A stretch of 64,000 bases of DNA from Balneola sp. (lineage in GTDB: Bacteria; Bacteroidota; Rhodothermia; Balneolales; Balneolaceae), in NCBI GenBank assembly GCA_002696035.1, contig NZQV01000026.1, positions 1-64,000 on the forward strand, written 5' to 3'. The position numbers were made by a program, and so were the translations under genes. A model generated the notes under the pieces. That model made no database searches. It worked only from the letters and a program-made list of their open reading frames with translations, and had not been told where the DNA came from. This document shows, in pieces, positions 27,463 to 35,990 of the stretch (the stretch's first letter is position 1; every line of letters starts with the position of its first letter).

Positions 27463-28038
27463 ATGTCTCAATTAACAAGAGACGAAAAACAAAAACAAAA
27501 GGATTTCGACGATGAGATTATTCCTCACATGGATGCCCTGTATAACTTTGCTCTTCGGTTAACTACGGATCCCAACGACGCTGAAGATCTTGTACAAGAT
27601 ACTATTGTTAAAGCGTATCGTTTTTTCAGCAGTTACGAGAAAGGCACTAATGCCAAGGCGTGGATGTTCCGTATCCTCAAGAATTCTTTCATCAATAATT
27701 ACCGAAAGAATTCAAAAAAACCATCCCAGGTAGATTATGACGAGGTTTCATCCTACTACGAGTCAGTAAGAGCCGAACGCACCGAGACCTCCGATCTTGA
27801 GAACCTGATGTTTCGGGAGATGATGGATGACGATCTTTCCGAAGCTTTAACCCGCCTTCCGGAAGATTTCAGAACCGTTGTTTTATTGTGTGATGTAGAT
27901 GGTTATACCTACGAAGAGATCGCTAATATGCTGGATGTGCCCATTGGAACCATCCGCTCCCGACTGCACCGTGGCAGAAACCTCCTGAAAACTGAGTTGC
28001 TGGAATACGCCAAAAAACGTGGCTACACCGGAGACTGA
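27463..28038 (+). CDS. ECF-type RNA polymerase sigma factor
   Basis: The 191-residue protein has sigma region 2 (about 20-90; LTTDPNDAEDLVQDTIVKAYRF, KAWMFRILKNSFINNYR) and region 4 (about 130-183; LPEDFRTVVLLCDVDGYTYEE and GTIRSRLHRGR). There is no membrane anti-sigma gene beside it; the only neighbour is a histidine kinase gene on the other strand whose 3' end overlaps this one by 16 bases. It is close to the RpoE-like sigma of Bacteroidota and Balneolota that is often expressed constitutively. Regulon unknown. Confidence 0.93.
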   Translation: MSQLTRDEKQKQKDFDDEIIPHMDALYNFALRLTTDPNDAEDLVQDTIVKAYRFFSSYEKGTNAKAWMFRILKNSFINNYRKNSKKPSQVDYDEVSSYYESVRAERTETSDLENLMFREMMDDDLSEALTRLPEDFRTVVLLCDVDGYTYEEIANMLDVPIGTIRSRLHRGRNLLKTELLEYAKKRGYTGD

Positions 28039-29366
28039 TCCGTTAAGGGATAGGCATCATCTTCTTTATTTTCCTTTTGTACTTTCAGGGCTACACGCAT
28101 GGTTGTCCCCTCATCAAGTTCTGAACGCAGTACAAATACACTTCCGTTATGGTAGTCTTCAATAATGCGTTTTGTGAGGCTAAGTCCCAATCCCCATCCT
28201 CTCTTTTTGGTACTGAATCCCGGCTTAAAGATGTTCTTCACATTTTTGATATCAATACCTGAGCCAGAATCCTCAATATCGATCACAACTTCTCCCTCCT
28301 GAACTTTTGAACTCACAGAGATATAACCCTCGGCTTCCTTCCCCCGCAGGGAATCCATGGCATTTTTAACCAGGTTCTCAATAGCCCACTGCAGCAATTC
28401 AGGATTGGCTTTCACTAAAGCATTGGCACTCAGATCTTTTCGCACTTCTATGGCTTTACCCAGGCGCGGTAATCGACGTTCCATATATACCATTACCTGC
28501 TCCAGGATCGGGCCGATATCCATTTTCTTGAGTTCCGGTTCCGATCCAATTTTTCCAAACCGCTCCGCCACTCCCCTTAATCGCTGTATATCTTTCTCAA
28601 TTTCATTGGCGATGTTGGTAGCGGTCTCATCATACCGATATTCATCTTTCAGCAGTTGCAGCCAGCCATATAAACTGGAAATAGGAGTACCTAGCTGGTG
28701 AGCGGCCTCTTTTGCCATTCCCACCCACAAGTTTGACTGTTCAGAGCGTGTAATACTCCGATAGGTTGTGTACCCAATTCCCAGCAGCAAGCCTAAAAGA
28801 AGGATCTGTATATAGGGGAAGTACCGCAGCATCTGCACGGTGGGACTTTCACCATAATACACAAACTGAGGGATCTGATAATTTTCATCCCCAATGTAAA
28901 ACTCGATCGGGCTGTTGAGACTCTTAAATTCCCGGATTAGCTCTGATCTTTTTTCCGGTGTTTCTATGCGTACGGAATCAATATTGCGAATTGCGTTAAT
29001 GGCGTCGTTTGAGTCCAGCACGATGGTGGGTATGCTAAAGCGATCTCTGAGAATGATCTCATTGGTCACAAAATCAATGGAACTGCGTGCTGTTTCTGCT
29101 TCTTCAATGAGGGCGATCACGCTGTCGGGGACTTCCTCAATTTGCCGGAGTTGCCGGACGGCATTCAGCAGCATGGTACTAGGCTGCTCATTTACCGGCT
29201 GGCTGTTGAATTCGATCCCTTTCGTCCAAAGCTCTACGCTGGCTCGTTCCTGCTCCAGGATCTTTGTCACCAGATATTGATTGTAAACCACCGAACCGAC
29301 TCCCAGAAAGATGAGTAGGAGCACCAGAATAAGCTTGATCCTGTTTGATGGTACAAAAAGTTTCAT
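28023..29366 (-). CDS. Membrane sensor histidine kinase
   Basis: Two membrane helices (about 11-31 and 183-203) flank an extracytoplasmic region of about 150 residues with coiled-coil character. HisKA follows (KEAAHQLGTPISSLYG, His about 226), then HATPase with DSGSGID, the F box and GLGLSL. The order AxHQLGTP is typical of a Bacteroidota kinase subgroup. No response regulator is adjacent, so it is an orphan. A terminator at 29414-29442 separates it from clpX. Its 3' end overlaps the convergent sigma gene by 16 bases. Confidence 0.92.
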   Translation of the reverse strand: MKLFVPSNRIKLILVLLLIFLGVGSVVYNQYLVTKILEQERASVELWTKGIEFNSQPVNEQPSTMLLNAVRQLRQIEEVPDSVIALIEEAETARSSIDFVTNEIILRDRFSIPTIVLDSNDAINAIRNIDSVRIETPEKRSELIREFKSLNSPIEFYIGDENYQIPQFVYYGESPTVQMLRYFPYIQILLLGLLLGIGYTTYRSITRSEQSNLWVGMAKEAAHQLGTPISSLYGWLQLLKDEYRYDETATNIANEIEKDIQRLRGVAERFGKIGSEPELKKMDIGPILEQVMVYMERRLPRLGKAIEVRKDLSANALVKANPELLQWAIENLVKNAMDSLRGKEAEGYISVSSKVQEGEVVIDIEDSGSGIDIKNVKNIFKPGFSTKKRGWGLGLSLTKRIIEDYHNGSVFVLRSELDEGTTMRVALKVQKENKEDDAYPLTDQSPV

Positions 29367-29413
29367 GTAGTAAAGAGTAAACCTTTTCAGGTAATATAAA
29401 AAGGAGGAGATAC

Positions 29414-29442
29414 AAAAAAGCCTCCCGTTTTACAGGGAGGCT
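29414..29442 (-). terminator. Rho-independent terminator after clpX
   Basis: Arms agcctccc and gggaggct (29419-29426, 29435-29442) pair perfectly around an 8-base loop. A run of A on the plus strand at 29414-29419 becomes the T tract of minus-strand transcripts. It stops the tig-clpP-clpX transcript before the kinase gene. Confidence 0.82.
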
Positions 29443-29451
29443 GAAATTCAT

Positions 29452-30705
29452 TTAAGCGGATGCTTTTTGTTTTTCATATACCGGCGGTGCTTGTTTCTGG
29501 ATCGTCTCTTTGGTGATCACGCACTTTGATATATTTTTCATGGAAGGCAGTGTAAACATAATGTCTAACATTGCTGCCTCCATAATGGAACGTAAGCCCC
29601 GGGCGCCGGTTTTGCGAGCCTTAGCTCTTTGAACGATGGCTTTGAGTGCTTCCTCTTCGAGTTCAAGCTCTACATCTTCCATCCCAAATAGTTTTTTATA
29701 CTGTTTGACCAGTGCATTTTTGGGAGTTTTGAGGATATCGAGCATGGCCTCATCAGAAAGTTCATGCAGTCCGCAAATAACAGGTAAACGACCTATCAGC
29801 TCTGGGATCAACCCAAAGTGCTGCAGATCTTCCGGTTCCACATGTACAAAGATCTCGGGATCATCCTTATCGAATTTCACCTGGTCTTTGTTATGGAAAC
29901 CCATTACGCTGGTTGAAAGCCGTCGCGAAATAATTTCTTCAAGTCCGTTGAAAGCTCCACCGCATACAAATAAAATATCTGCTGTATCTAACTGAATGAA
30001 GCTTTGCTCGGGATGTTTACGCCCGCCTTTTGGTGGAATATTAGCAACGGTGCCTTCCAAGATCTTCAATAATGCCTGTTGGACCCCTTCACCACTTACA
30101 TCGCGGGTAATTGAAGGATTGTCGCTTTTGCGAGCCACTTTGTCTACCTCATCAATATAGACGATACCACGCTTGGCACGTTCTACATCATAATCAGCAG
30201 CTTGAAGTAAGTTACTGAGGATACTTTCCACATCTTCACCTACATAACCGGCTTCCGTCAGCACGGTGGCATCGGCAATGGTAAAGGGTACGTCAATGAT
30301 TCGGGCAAGCGTACGGGCAAGCAAGGTTTTACCGCTTCCTGTAGGACCGAGCATCATGATGTTTGATTTCTCGATCTGTGTATCATCCAGATCGGCATTT
30401 TCTGCAGAAATTCGTTTGTAGTGATTGTAAACCGCTACCGATAAGGTCTTTTTAGCTTGCTCCTGACCGATCACATATTCATCAAGCTTACTTTTGATCT
30501 CGACGGGTTTGAGCATAGGCTTGAAGCTCTTCTCTCTTCGGCGAGCCAGTGAAGCAAGGTCACTTTGAATGATACTTGAGGCATCTTCTACGCAACGATC
30601 ACAGATATACACTCCGGGACCGGCCACCATACTGTTCACTTCCAGGCTGGAACGACTGCAAAATGAACAGTGTACAATATCGCTGTTTTTCTCTTTATCG
30701 CTCAT
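29452..30705 (-). CDS. clpX: ATP-dependent Clp protease ATPase subunit ClpX
   Basis: The 417-residue protein has an N-terminal zinc-binding domain with four Cys (13, 16, 35, 38), Walker A GPTGSGKT, Walker B region VYIDEVDK, pore and sensor motifs, and the C-terminal [13 protein letters not shown]. It unfolds tagged substrates, including SsrA-tagged products that need SmpB (encoded at 41271), and feeds them to ClpP encoded directly upstream. The gap to clpP is 28 bases. Confidence 0.98.
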   Translation of the reverse strand: MSDKEKNSDIVHCSFCSRSSLEVNSMVAGPGVYICDRCVEDASSIIQSDLASLARRREKSFKPMLKPVEIKSKLDEYVIGQEQAKKTLSVAVYNHYKRISAENADLDDTQIEKSNIMMLGPTGSGKTLLARTLARIIDVPFTIADATVLTEAGYVGEDVESILSNLLQAADYDVERAKRGIVYIDEVDKVARKSDNPSITRDVSGEGVQQALLKILEGTVANIPPKGGRKHPEQSFIQLDTADILFVCGGAFNGLEEIISRRLSTSVMGFHNKDQVKFDKDDPEIFVHVEPEDLQHFGLIPELIGRLPVICGLHELSDEAMLDILKTPKNALVKQYKKLFGMEDVELELEEEALKAIVQRAKARKTGARGLRSIMEAAMLDIMFTLPSMKNISKCVITKETIQKQAPPVYEKQKASA

Positions 30706-30733
30706 AACAAGCTTAATTTAATGAAAATACCGA

Positions 30734-31390
30734 TTATTTGGAATCCTTAGCTGGCTTGCTTAATACATTATCTACCAAGCCGTAATCCTTAGCTTCATCA
30801 GCTGTCATCCACTTATTACGGTCGGAATCTTCAATGACCTGATCGACAGATTTCCCGCTATGGTCGGCTAATATCTGGCTCAATTCCTTCTTAACACGCA
30901 GAATTTCTTTTGCCTCAATTTCAATATCACTGGCTTGTCCGCGAGTACCGCCAAGTGGCTGGTGAATCATAACACGGGAATGCGGAAGACAACTTCTCTT
31001 ACCTTCGGTTCCTGCTGTTAACAGAACGGCTCCCATACTGGCAGCCATACCCATACATGTAGTCGCCACATCGCACTTAATGTGCTGCATGGTATCATAA
31101 ATAGCCAAGCCTGCTGAAACCACACCGCCCGGACTGTTAATATAGAACTGAATATCTTTTTCAGGATCTTCACTTTCCAGGAAAAGCAGCTGTGCCATGA
31201 TTGAACTTGCTACGGTATCATTTACCGGAGTACCTAAAATCACGATCCGATCTTTAAGCAGACGCGAGTAAATGTCGTACGCGCGCTCTCCCCTGCTGGT
31301 TGACTCAACAACCATAGGGACAAGATTGCCTTGAATAGGTTTAACTGACTCTAAATTCGGGTCTTCAAATAGAGGTTGATTGGTAATCAT
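30734..31390 (-). CDS. clpP: ATP-dependent Clp protease proteolytic subunit ClpP
   Basis: The 218-residue serine protease has the active Ser about 118 in [11 protein letters not shown], His about 143 in [11 protein letters not shown] and a later Asp around EDSDRNKWM. It forms the tetradecameric chamber used by ClpX. It sits between tig (18 bases upstream) and clpX, the classic order. Confidence 0.98.
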   Translation of the reverse strand: MITNQPLFEDPNLESVKPIQGNLVPMVVESTSRGERAYDIYSRLLKDRIVILGTPVNDTVASSIMAQLLFLESEDPEKDIQFYINSPGGVVSAGLAIYDTMQHIKCDVATTCMGMAASMGAVLLTAGTEGKRSCLPHSRVMIHQPLGGTRGQASDIEIEAKEILRVKKELSQILADHSGKSVDQVIEDSDRNKWMTADEAKDYGLVDNVLSKPAKDSK

Positions 31391-31408
31391 AGCTTCCTCG
31401 CTTGGTAA

Positions 31409-32686
31409 TTATTTATTCTTCTTAGATTCTTCTTCCTGCTGCTCGCGATACTCTTCCTTGCCGAGCTCTTTAATCTTCACTTTATCTTTCAGGATATCAA
31501 ACACTTTGTTCTCACGAATACTGCTTCGGAGCTGCTCTAGCATTTCTGGCTGTTGGGCATAATATTGCTTCAGCTGGTCGGTAGGCATTCCATATTGTGC
31601 AGCCTGCATTGCTAAATGCTCATCAATGTCTTCAGGTTTAATTTCGATGTCTTCAAATGTATCCTGAAGTTTCTGACTAATGAAAGACCATTTGGCTTCG
31701 CGAACGGCGCGTTCCTTCATTCCGGCCTTGTACTGCTCTGCATCAAAATCTTCCGGCAGCTGCCCACCTTGTTTTTGCTTCAGCTGATCTACATACGATC
31801 CCTGAATTTGAGCCACAAAGGTTTCAGGAACTTCAAAATCATGTGCTTCAACAAGTGCATCCGCTACATCATTCTTAAACAGGTCTTCGGAAGTTTGGTC
31901 ATAATATTCCTGCATGCGACTTTTTATGTAGCTTCGGAACTGATCTTCGTCTTCCGCTTCTCCGTTACTTTGCTCATCAATAAGTTCTTCATTCAGCTCA
32001 GCTTTATGCAGCTTCTGAACTTTCTTTAGGGTGATCTCAACTTCATCCTCATGATCACCATGCGGAATGCTCATCTTAACCACATCGCCAGGTTTTTTAC
32101 CTTTCAGGACATCCAAAAACTCTTCGGCTTCATCTTTTCGAAGATCGATCTTTTGATCTTTGTCTTCATCTCCGTGGGTTTTGGAAACCACATCAACCAA
32201 TACCTGAGATTCTTCGGTTGCTGCTTCATCTACATCTTCCCAGTTTCCTTCGCGCTCAAGCGTGCGCTCGATCTCCTCTTCAACCTCTTCATCCGTTACA
32301 TCGTGAACCATCTTTTTCACTTCGATCTCAGCCAGATCCTGCACGTCAACTTCAGGCTTGGCTCCGATCTTAAAAGTTACTTCCAGTTCATCATTCTCCC
32401 AGGAGAAGTTTACCATTTCGGTTTCACCAACCGGCTCATACTCAGGCACAACCTCTTTTTCAAAGATCTTCTGAACAATGTTGCTGATTTCTTCCTGCTC
32501 AATTTCTGAGCCAAAACGCTTCTTGATCAGCCCCATAGGCACTTTACCAGCACGAAAACCAGGTAACTGAATTTGATCTTTATACTTTTTATAAGCTTTA
32601 TCGAAGTCCTCTTGAAGATCTTCTCGTTTTGCTTTTAAGGTAACTTCTTTATCTACAGATGTGAGTTCTTCTACAGAAATATCCAC
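31409..32686 (-). CDS. tig: Trigger factor
   Basis: The 425-residue ribosome-associated chaperone shows the L23-binding signature GFRAGKVP in its N-terminal domain (about 1-140), a PPIase-like middle domain (about 150-240), and the helical SurA-like C-terminal arms. The start codon is GTG at 32686 with a good ribosome site (GGAG, 5-6 bases before), and no better ATG is in frame. It heads tig-clpP-clpX and lies 67 bases after tRNA-Leu on the same strand with no terminator between. Confidence 0.95.
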   Translation of the reverse strand: MDISVEELTSVDKEVTLKAKREDLQEDFDKAYKKYKDQIQLPGFRAGKVPMGLIKKRFGSEIEQEEISNIVQKIFEKEVVPEYEPVGETEMVNFSWENDELEVTFKIGAKPEVDVQDLAEIEVKKMVHDVTDEEVEEEIERTLEREGNWEDVDEAATEESQVLVDVVSKTHGDEDKDQKIDLRKDEAEEFLDVLKGKKPGDVVKMSIPHGDHEDEVEITLKKVQKLHKAELNEELIDEQSNGEAEDEDQFRSYIKSRMQEYYDQTSEDLFKNDVADALVEAHDFEVPETFVAQIQGSYVDQLKQKQGGQLPEDFDAEQYKAGMKERAVREAKWSFISQKLQDTFEDIEIKPEDIDEHLAMQAAQYGMPTDQLKQYYAQQPEMLEQLRSSIRENKVFDILKDKVKIKELGKEEYREQQEEESKKNK

Positions 32687-32753
32687 GTGTTCTCCGCTTT
32701 AATATTATGTGAATTCAATAAATGAACAGAATTTTAATTTACTAGGAAAGGAG

Positions 32754-32837
32754 TACGAGAGGGGGGACTCGAACCCCCACATCGGTTAAGATACTAGATC
32801 CTAAATCTAGCGCGTCTACCAATTCCGCCACTCTCGC
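32754..32837 (-). tRNA. tRNA-Leu (UAG)
   Basis: An 84-nt class II tRNA: acceptor GCGAGAG/CTCTCGT, anticodon stem CTAGA/TCTAG with loop TTTAGGA giving anticodon TAG, a variable arm, and T-loop GGTTCGAGTC. Discriminator A; CCA is not encoded. A TATCTTTG promoter lies just upstream. Confidence 0.96.
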
Positions 32838-32853
32838 AAAATTTCAGAGCTTA

Positions 32854-32884
32854 CAAAGATAATGGTTTCCCTTTCTGAATTCAA
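32854..32884 (-). promoter_or_regulatory. TTG-N20-TATCTTTG promoter of tRNA-Leu
   Basis: On the minus strand TTG (32884-32882), 20 bases, then TATCTTTG (32861-32854), which fits the Bacteroidota sigma consensus TTTG / TAnnTTTG. It ends 16 bases before the tRNA 5' end. Confidence 0.75.
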
Positions 32885-32993
32885 CCTATTTAACCAAGAA
32901 AGTGCCGCTACAATATCTCCCGTTTAAAAAGACCCCGTTATAACATAAAAAGCATTGGAATTTGGAAGCCTAATTGTGGAATTTTAAACCATT

Positions 32994-33335
32994 ATGTATA
33001 GAAACCTCCGCTTGCTTTACGTTACAACTTCAGATCATGCTGAAGCCCAAAAAATTGGACGCTCCCTGCTTGAAGAAAATCTGGCTGCCTGCGTCAACAT
33101 TATTGACGGCATGACCTCCATGTACAAATGGAAAGGAGAGATCCAAGAAGACAAAGAGTGCATTCTCATTGTTAAAACGCATTACTCAAGAGTGCAAAGA
33201 GTTACCAGGCTTATCAAGGAAATGCACAGCTACGAAGTGCCGGCAGTGCTCTCACTTACTATAACCGAAGATGAAGGGAATGTAGAATATCTCGACTGGC
33301 TGGAGAAAGAATCGAAGCAGCCTTTTAAGCTTTAA
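32994..33335 (+). CDS. cutA: CutA-like divalent ion tolerance protein
   Basis: The 113-residue protein has the CutA1 marks: LYVTTSDHAEAQKIGRSL, LAACVNII, a YKWKGEIQED strand, and SYEVPAV. CutA proteins are trimeric and have been linked to copper tolerance in E. coli, although their molecular role is not settled. It is a single gene, converging with cysH. Confidence 0.95.
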   Translation: MYRNLRLLYVTTSDHAEAQKIGRSLLEENLAACVNIIDGMTSMYKWKGEIQEDKECILIVKTHYSRVQRVTRLIKEMHSYEVPAVLSLTITEDEGNVEYLDWLEKESKQPFKL

Positions 33336-33338
33336 AAA

Positions 33339-33998
33339 CTACCAGTGCAGCCCGCACTCAGTTTTATCTGAATCACCCCAGCGCCCTTCTCGTCCGTCTC
33401 CTTTTTTGGTGCAATGCGTGCAGCCGATGGAATCGAACCCAAAGCGCTCCAGCGGGTGGCGCGGAATCCCGAAGCTCTCAAAGTAATCATCTACCATTTC
33501 GGGTGTCCAGTCGATGAGTGGATAATAACGGTAGATATCATCTTTTTGCTGAAGGATCTCGAGTCCACTGCGATAACTGTTTTGATATCCGATCAATCCG
33601 GAGATCCAGACATTATGCCCTTCTTTAATTTTTTCCAGCGGTTCCACTTTGTTGTAATGGCAGCACAGATCCGGATTTGATTTCCACAACTTATCTTCTT
33701 TGGTGATGCGATGTTTCTCCTCATCCGGAACATGATCCACCACGTTGATACCATATCGCTCTATGAGCTGATCTTTATACTCCAGCGTTTCCGGAAACAG
33801 GTAGCCTGTATTGATGAAGTGAATCGGATGATCGGGGCGAATTCGGCTGATCATGTGAATCAGCAACGCCGAGGTAGTTCCAAAGGAAGTGGTAATGAGC
33901 ACATCATCCCGATATTTGTTCAGGATATGCGCAATGCGCACATCATTATGTGCTGCAGAAAGTGACTTGTTTATTTTCTTTACTTGTACCGATTTCAT
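33339..33998 (-). CDS. cysH: Assimilatory APS/PAPS reductase, iron-sulfur type
   Basis: The 219-residue protein has the P-loop-like SFGTTS of the PAPS-reductase fold and a C-terminal catalytic Cys in ECGLHW (about 215). It also has the Cys pairs CC at 112-113 and CTHC at 193-196, the four ligands of the [4Fe-4S] cluster of adenylylsulfate (APS) reductases and some PAPS reductases; the cluster-free E. coli type lacks them. It reduces activated sulfate to sulfite with thioredoxin. Length is on the short side. No cysD/N/C gene is near. Confidence 0.93.
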   Translation of the reverse strand: MKSVQVKKINKSLSAAHNDVRIAHILNKYRDDVLITTSFGTTSALLIHMISRIRPDHPIHFINTGYLFPETLEYKDQLIERYGINVVDHVPDEEKHRITKEDKLWKSNPDLCCHYNKVEPLEKIKEGHNVWISGLIGYQNSYRSGLEILQQKDDIYRYYPLIDWTPEMVDDYFESFGIPRHPLERFGFDSIGCTHCTKKGDGREGRWGDSDKTECGLHW

Positions 33999-34171
33999 AC
34001 TCTAATGATGCCACATTCAGCGGGATTTTTCAATCACTCAACATTAAAAAATCGTTGCCTTTAAACTGTAAGCGCTTTTTTGAAGAGCCATGTACGATTC
34101 CGTCTGAAATTAATTTTCTCTGATCCCTCTCAAGTACCACAAAATTCCTATTTTGAAAGAAAAGACCCGAT

Positions 34172-34933
34172 ATGGCACTCACACAACAACGAATTTCCGA
34201 TCACATTCTCTGGGCCAGGATCAACCGGCCTGATGCCCGAAACGCCATTGACTTTAAAGTGATGGAGAAACTGGAGAAGCTTGTATCACAGGTTGAGGAA
34301 GATGAAGGCATCCGCGTGCTTATCCTCAGCGGAACAGGAACAGAATCCTTTGTATCGGGAGGAGACCTGAAGAAATTTCATTCCATAAAATCCAAACAGG
34401 AGGCCATAGCCAAAGCAAAAAGGATGCAGAGCCTTCTATGCCGCATAGAGCAACTTCCTTGCTGGACGGTAGCTTGCGTTAACGGAGATGCATATGGAGG
34501 CGGCATCGAACTTATGCTTGCTTTTGATTTCCGGATCTCCGGTCCAAATGCCAGGTTCGGCTTTACCCAGGGACGGTTTTACCTGGTTCCCGGCTGGGGC
34601 GGACTTACTCGTCTGGTCGAAAAAACAGGACGCACCAAAGCGCTTGAGTGGTTGGGGAAATCCGAAGTTCATGATGCGAAAACCGTTTTGGCTCATGGCT
34701 TGATCGAGCACATCACCCCAGGCAATTCACTGGAAGATGAAACCCTTGATTGGGTAGAAAAGCTCACCAAAAACGACCGTAAGTTTATCCGGATCATCAA
34801 AGAGGGCGCGATTCGATATTCCGCTCACCGACAGGAAGCTTTGGACGCCGAAGTAGAACCCTTTTCACGCTTATGGATCGATGAACAGCATACCGGCCGG
34901 GTAGAAAAGTTCATGAACCGGAAGCGAGAATAA
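34172..34933 (+). CDS. Crotonase-family (enoyl-CoA hydratase/isomerase-like) protein
   Basis: The 253-residue protein has the crotonase fold marks INRPDARNAID, the oxyanion loop SFVSGGDLKKF and GDAYGGGIEL. Its first catalytic Glu (IEL) is present, but the place of the second hydratase Glu reads FTQGRFYLVPGWGG, with Gln. The stretch GWGGLTRLVEKTGRTKALEWLG recalls ethylmalonyl-CoA decarboxylase (ECHDC1) rather than a hydratase, so a decarboxylase or metabolite-repair role is possible (inference). It lies 11 bases before the DUF2784 gene. Confidence 0.88.
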   Translation: MALTQQRISDHILWARINRPDARNAIDFKVMEKLEKLVSQVEEDEGIRVLILSGTGTESFVSGGDLKKFHSIKSKQEAIAKAKRMQSLLCRIEQLPCWTVACVNGDAYGGGIELMLAFDFRISGPNARFGFTQGRFYLVPGWGGLTRLVEKTGRTKALEWLGKSEVHDAKTVLAHGLIEHITPGNSLEDETLDWVEKLTKNDRKFIRIIKEGAIRYSAHRQEALDAEVEPFSRLWIDEQHTGRVEKFMNRKRE

Positions 34934-34944
34934 ACAATATTGTT

Positions 34945-35316
34945 ATGCCGGATCTCCTTTATCACGCACTGGATTACTTTTTTGTGATCTTTCACTTTGG
35001 GTTGATCGCCTTTAACCTCACGGGCTGGATATGGCAGAAGACTCAAAAACTGCATCTCTATGTGATCTCAGCAACCATTTTTTCGTGGGTGGGATTAGGT
35101 GCTTTCTACGGCTGGGGATATTGTCCCTGCACCGACTGGCACTGGCAGGTGAAGCGCGTACTCGGCGAAACGGACCTTCCGCTTTCTTACGTCAAATATT
35201 ACCTGGATCTGGTGACCGGTTTTAGTTGGGATCCGTTTACTGTTGATGTGATCGTTGCGGTAACCGGGGTGGTTGCATTTTTGACTTCTGTTTTGGTGAA
35301 TTTCAGAAAGAACTAG
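34945..35316 (+). CDS. DUF2784 family membrane protein
   Basis: A 123-residue protein with three or four membrane helices and the DUF2784 signature GWGYCPCTDWHWQV. Function is unknown for the family. It follows the crotonase-like gene and probably shares its transcript. No obvious terminator follows; the next 160 bases hold an inverted TTCCCG/CGGGAA repeat and the rnpB promoter. Confidence 0.87.
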   Translation: MPDLLYHALDYFFVIFHFGLIAFNLTGWIWQKTQKLHLYVISATIFSWVGLGAFYGWGYCPCTDWHWQVKRVLGETDLPLSYVKYYLDLVTGFSWDPFTVDVIVAVTGVVAFLTSVLVNFRKN

Positions 35317-35394
35317 CAAAGTCATTTCACTGCGACTGCATGAAATCCTATTGTTTTCCAGGATTGTGACGCCGATTTAAAGATTCCATTTATA

Positions 35395-35416
35395 TTCCCG
35401 CCTGCACGGGAATGAC
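35395..35416. repeat. Small palindromic intergenic element (copy 1)
   Basis: ttcccgcctgcacgggaatgac at about 35395-35416 forms a hairpin between TTCCCG and CGGGAA followed by ATGAC. It resembles a hairpin element seen between genes in many bacteria. A related copy is at 61906-61930. Confidence 0.5.
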
Positions 35417-35466
35417 CTATAGGGCAGAAGTGGAATATGGCTCAATTTTTTAAGTGAAATGAACGT

Positions 35467-35474
35467 TATCTTTG
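35467..35474 (+). promoter_or_regulatory. TATCTTTG -7 element of rnpB
   Basis: TATCTTTG ends 4 bases before the first base of the RNase P P1 helix (35479), the right distance for a Bacteroidota TAnnTTTG element. The -33 side is weak here: only a T run at 35446-35451. Confidence 0.7.
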
Positions 35475-35478
35475 AACT

Positions 35479-35924
35479 GCAGGAAAGCTGGATGATCGCT
35501 TGGCATGTTAAATGCTGGGAGGAAAGTCCGGACACCAACAAGCATCGCGCTCCCCGATTCGGTTCAGCCGGCGAAGGGGAGGCTTGATGAGAGGAATCTC
35601 ATCATGATAGACAGTGCAACAGAAAACAAACCGCCACAGCGCGGAACGCTGGAATATTTCAAATCACAAACTCCAATGTTCAAAAAAAGATCAATCATTG
35701 GAATTTGACACTTGGTTCTTGGAATTTCCAACGCTCCGCGTTGGGGTAAGGGTGAAAAGGTGAGGTAAAAGCTCACCGCCCCAAGGGCAACTGCGGGGGC
35801 ACGGCAAACCTCGCGAGGTGCAAGTTCATGCAGATGGTATATGCCGCTTGTCGTTACGCCATCGGGTGGAACGCGACAGACAAATGATCATCCCCGACAG
35901 AATCCGGCTTACAGGCTTTCCTGC
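35479..35924 (+). ncRNA. rnpB: RNase P RNA (class A)
   Basis: Hallmarks of bacterial RNase P RNA appear in order: GGAGGAAAGTCCGGACACC near 35518, ACAGAAAACAAACCGCC near 35617, GGTAAGGGTGAAA near 35744, and GACAGAATCCGGCTTAC near 35896. The ends pair perfectly as P1 (gcaggaaagc at 35479-35488 with gctttcctgc at 35915-35924). The helix that should be P12 is long: cagcgcggaacgctggaa (35637-35654) pairs with 35726-35743, with a 71-base apical part. About 446 nt, against 377 in E. coli. It processes the 5' ends of tRNA precursors. Confidence 0.96.
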
Positions 35925-35937
35925 TTGAATTTACATG

Positions 35938-35976
35938 AAAACCCCGCTCTTGAATGAGAGTGGGGTTTTGTTTTTT
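35938..35976 (+). terminator. Rho-independent terminator of rnpB
   Basis: A stem of aaaaccccgctct with agagtggggtttt (one G-U pair, 5-base loop) is followed by GTTTTTT. It lies 14 bases after the P1 3' strand. Confidence 0.88.
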
Positions 35977-35990
35977 GATATGCCTTTATC

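Noticed and set aside
31616-32509. Two long frames opposite tig
   Set aside because: They are antisense to trigger factor, which has its full family signature, and they encode low-complexity Phe/Ile-rich peptides.
35505-35708. A short open frame over the RNase P RNA
   Set aside because: It lies inside rnpB and crosses conserved RNA helices; there is no reason to think it is translated.
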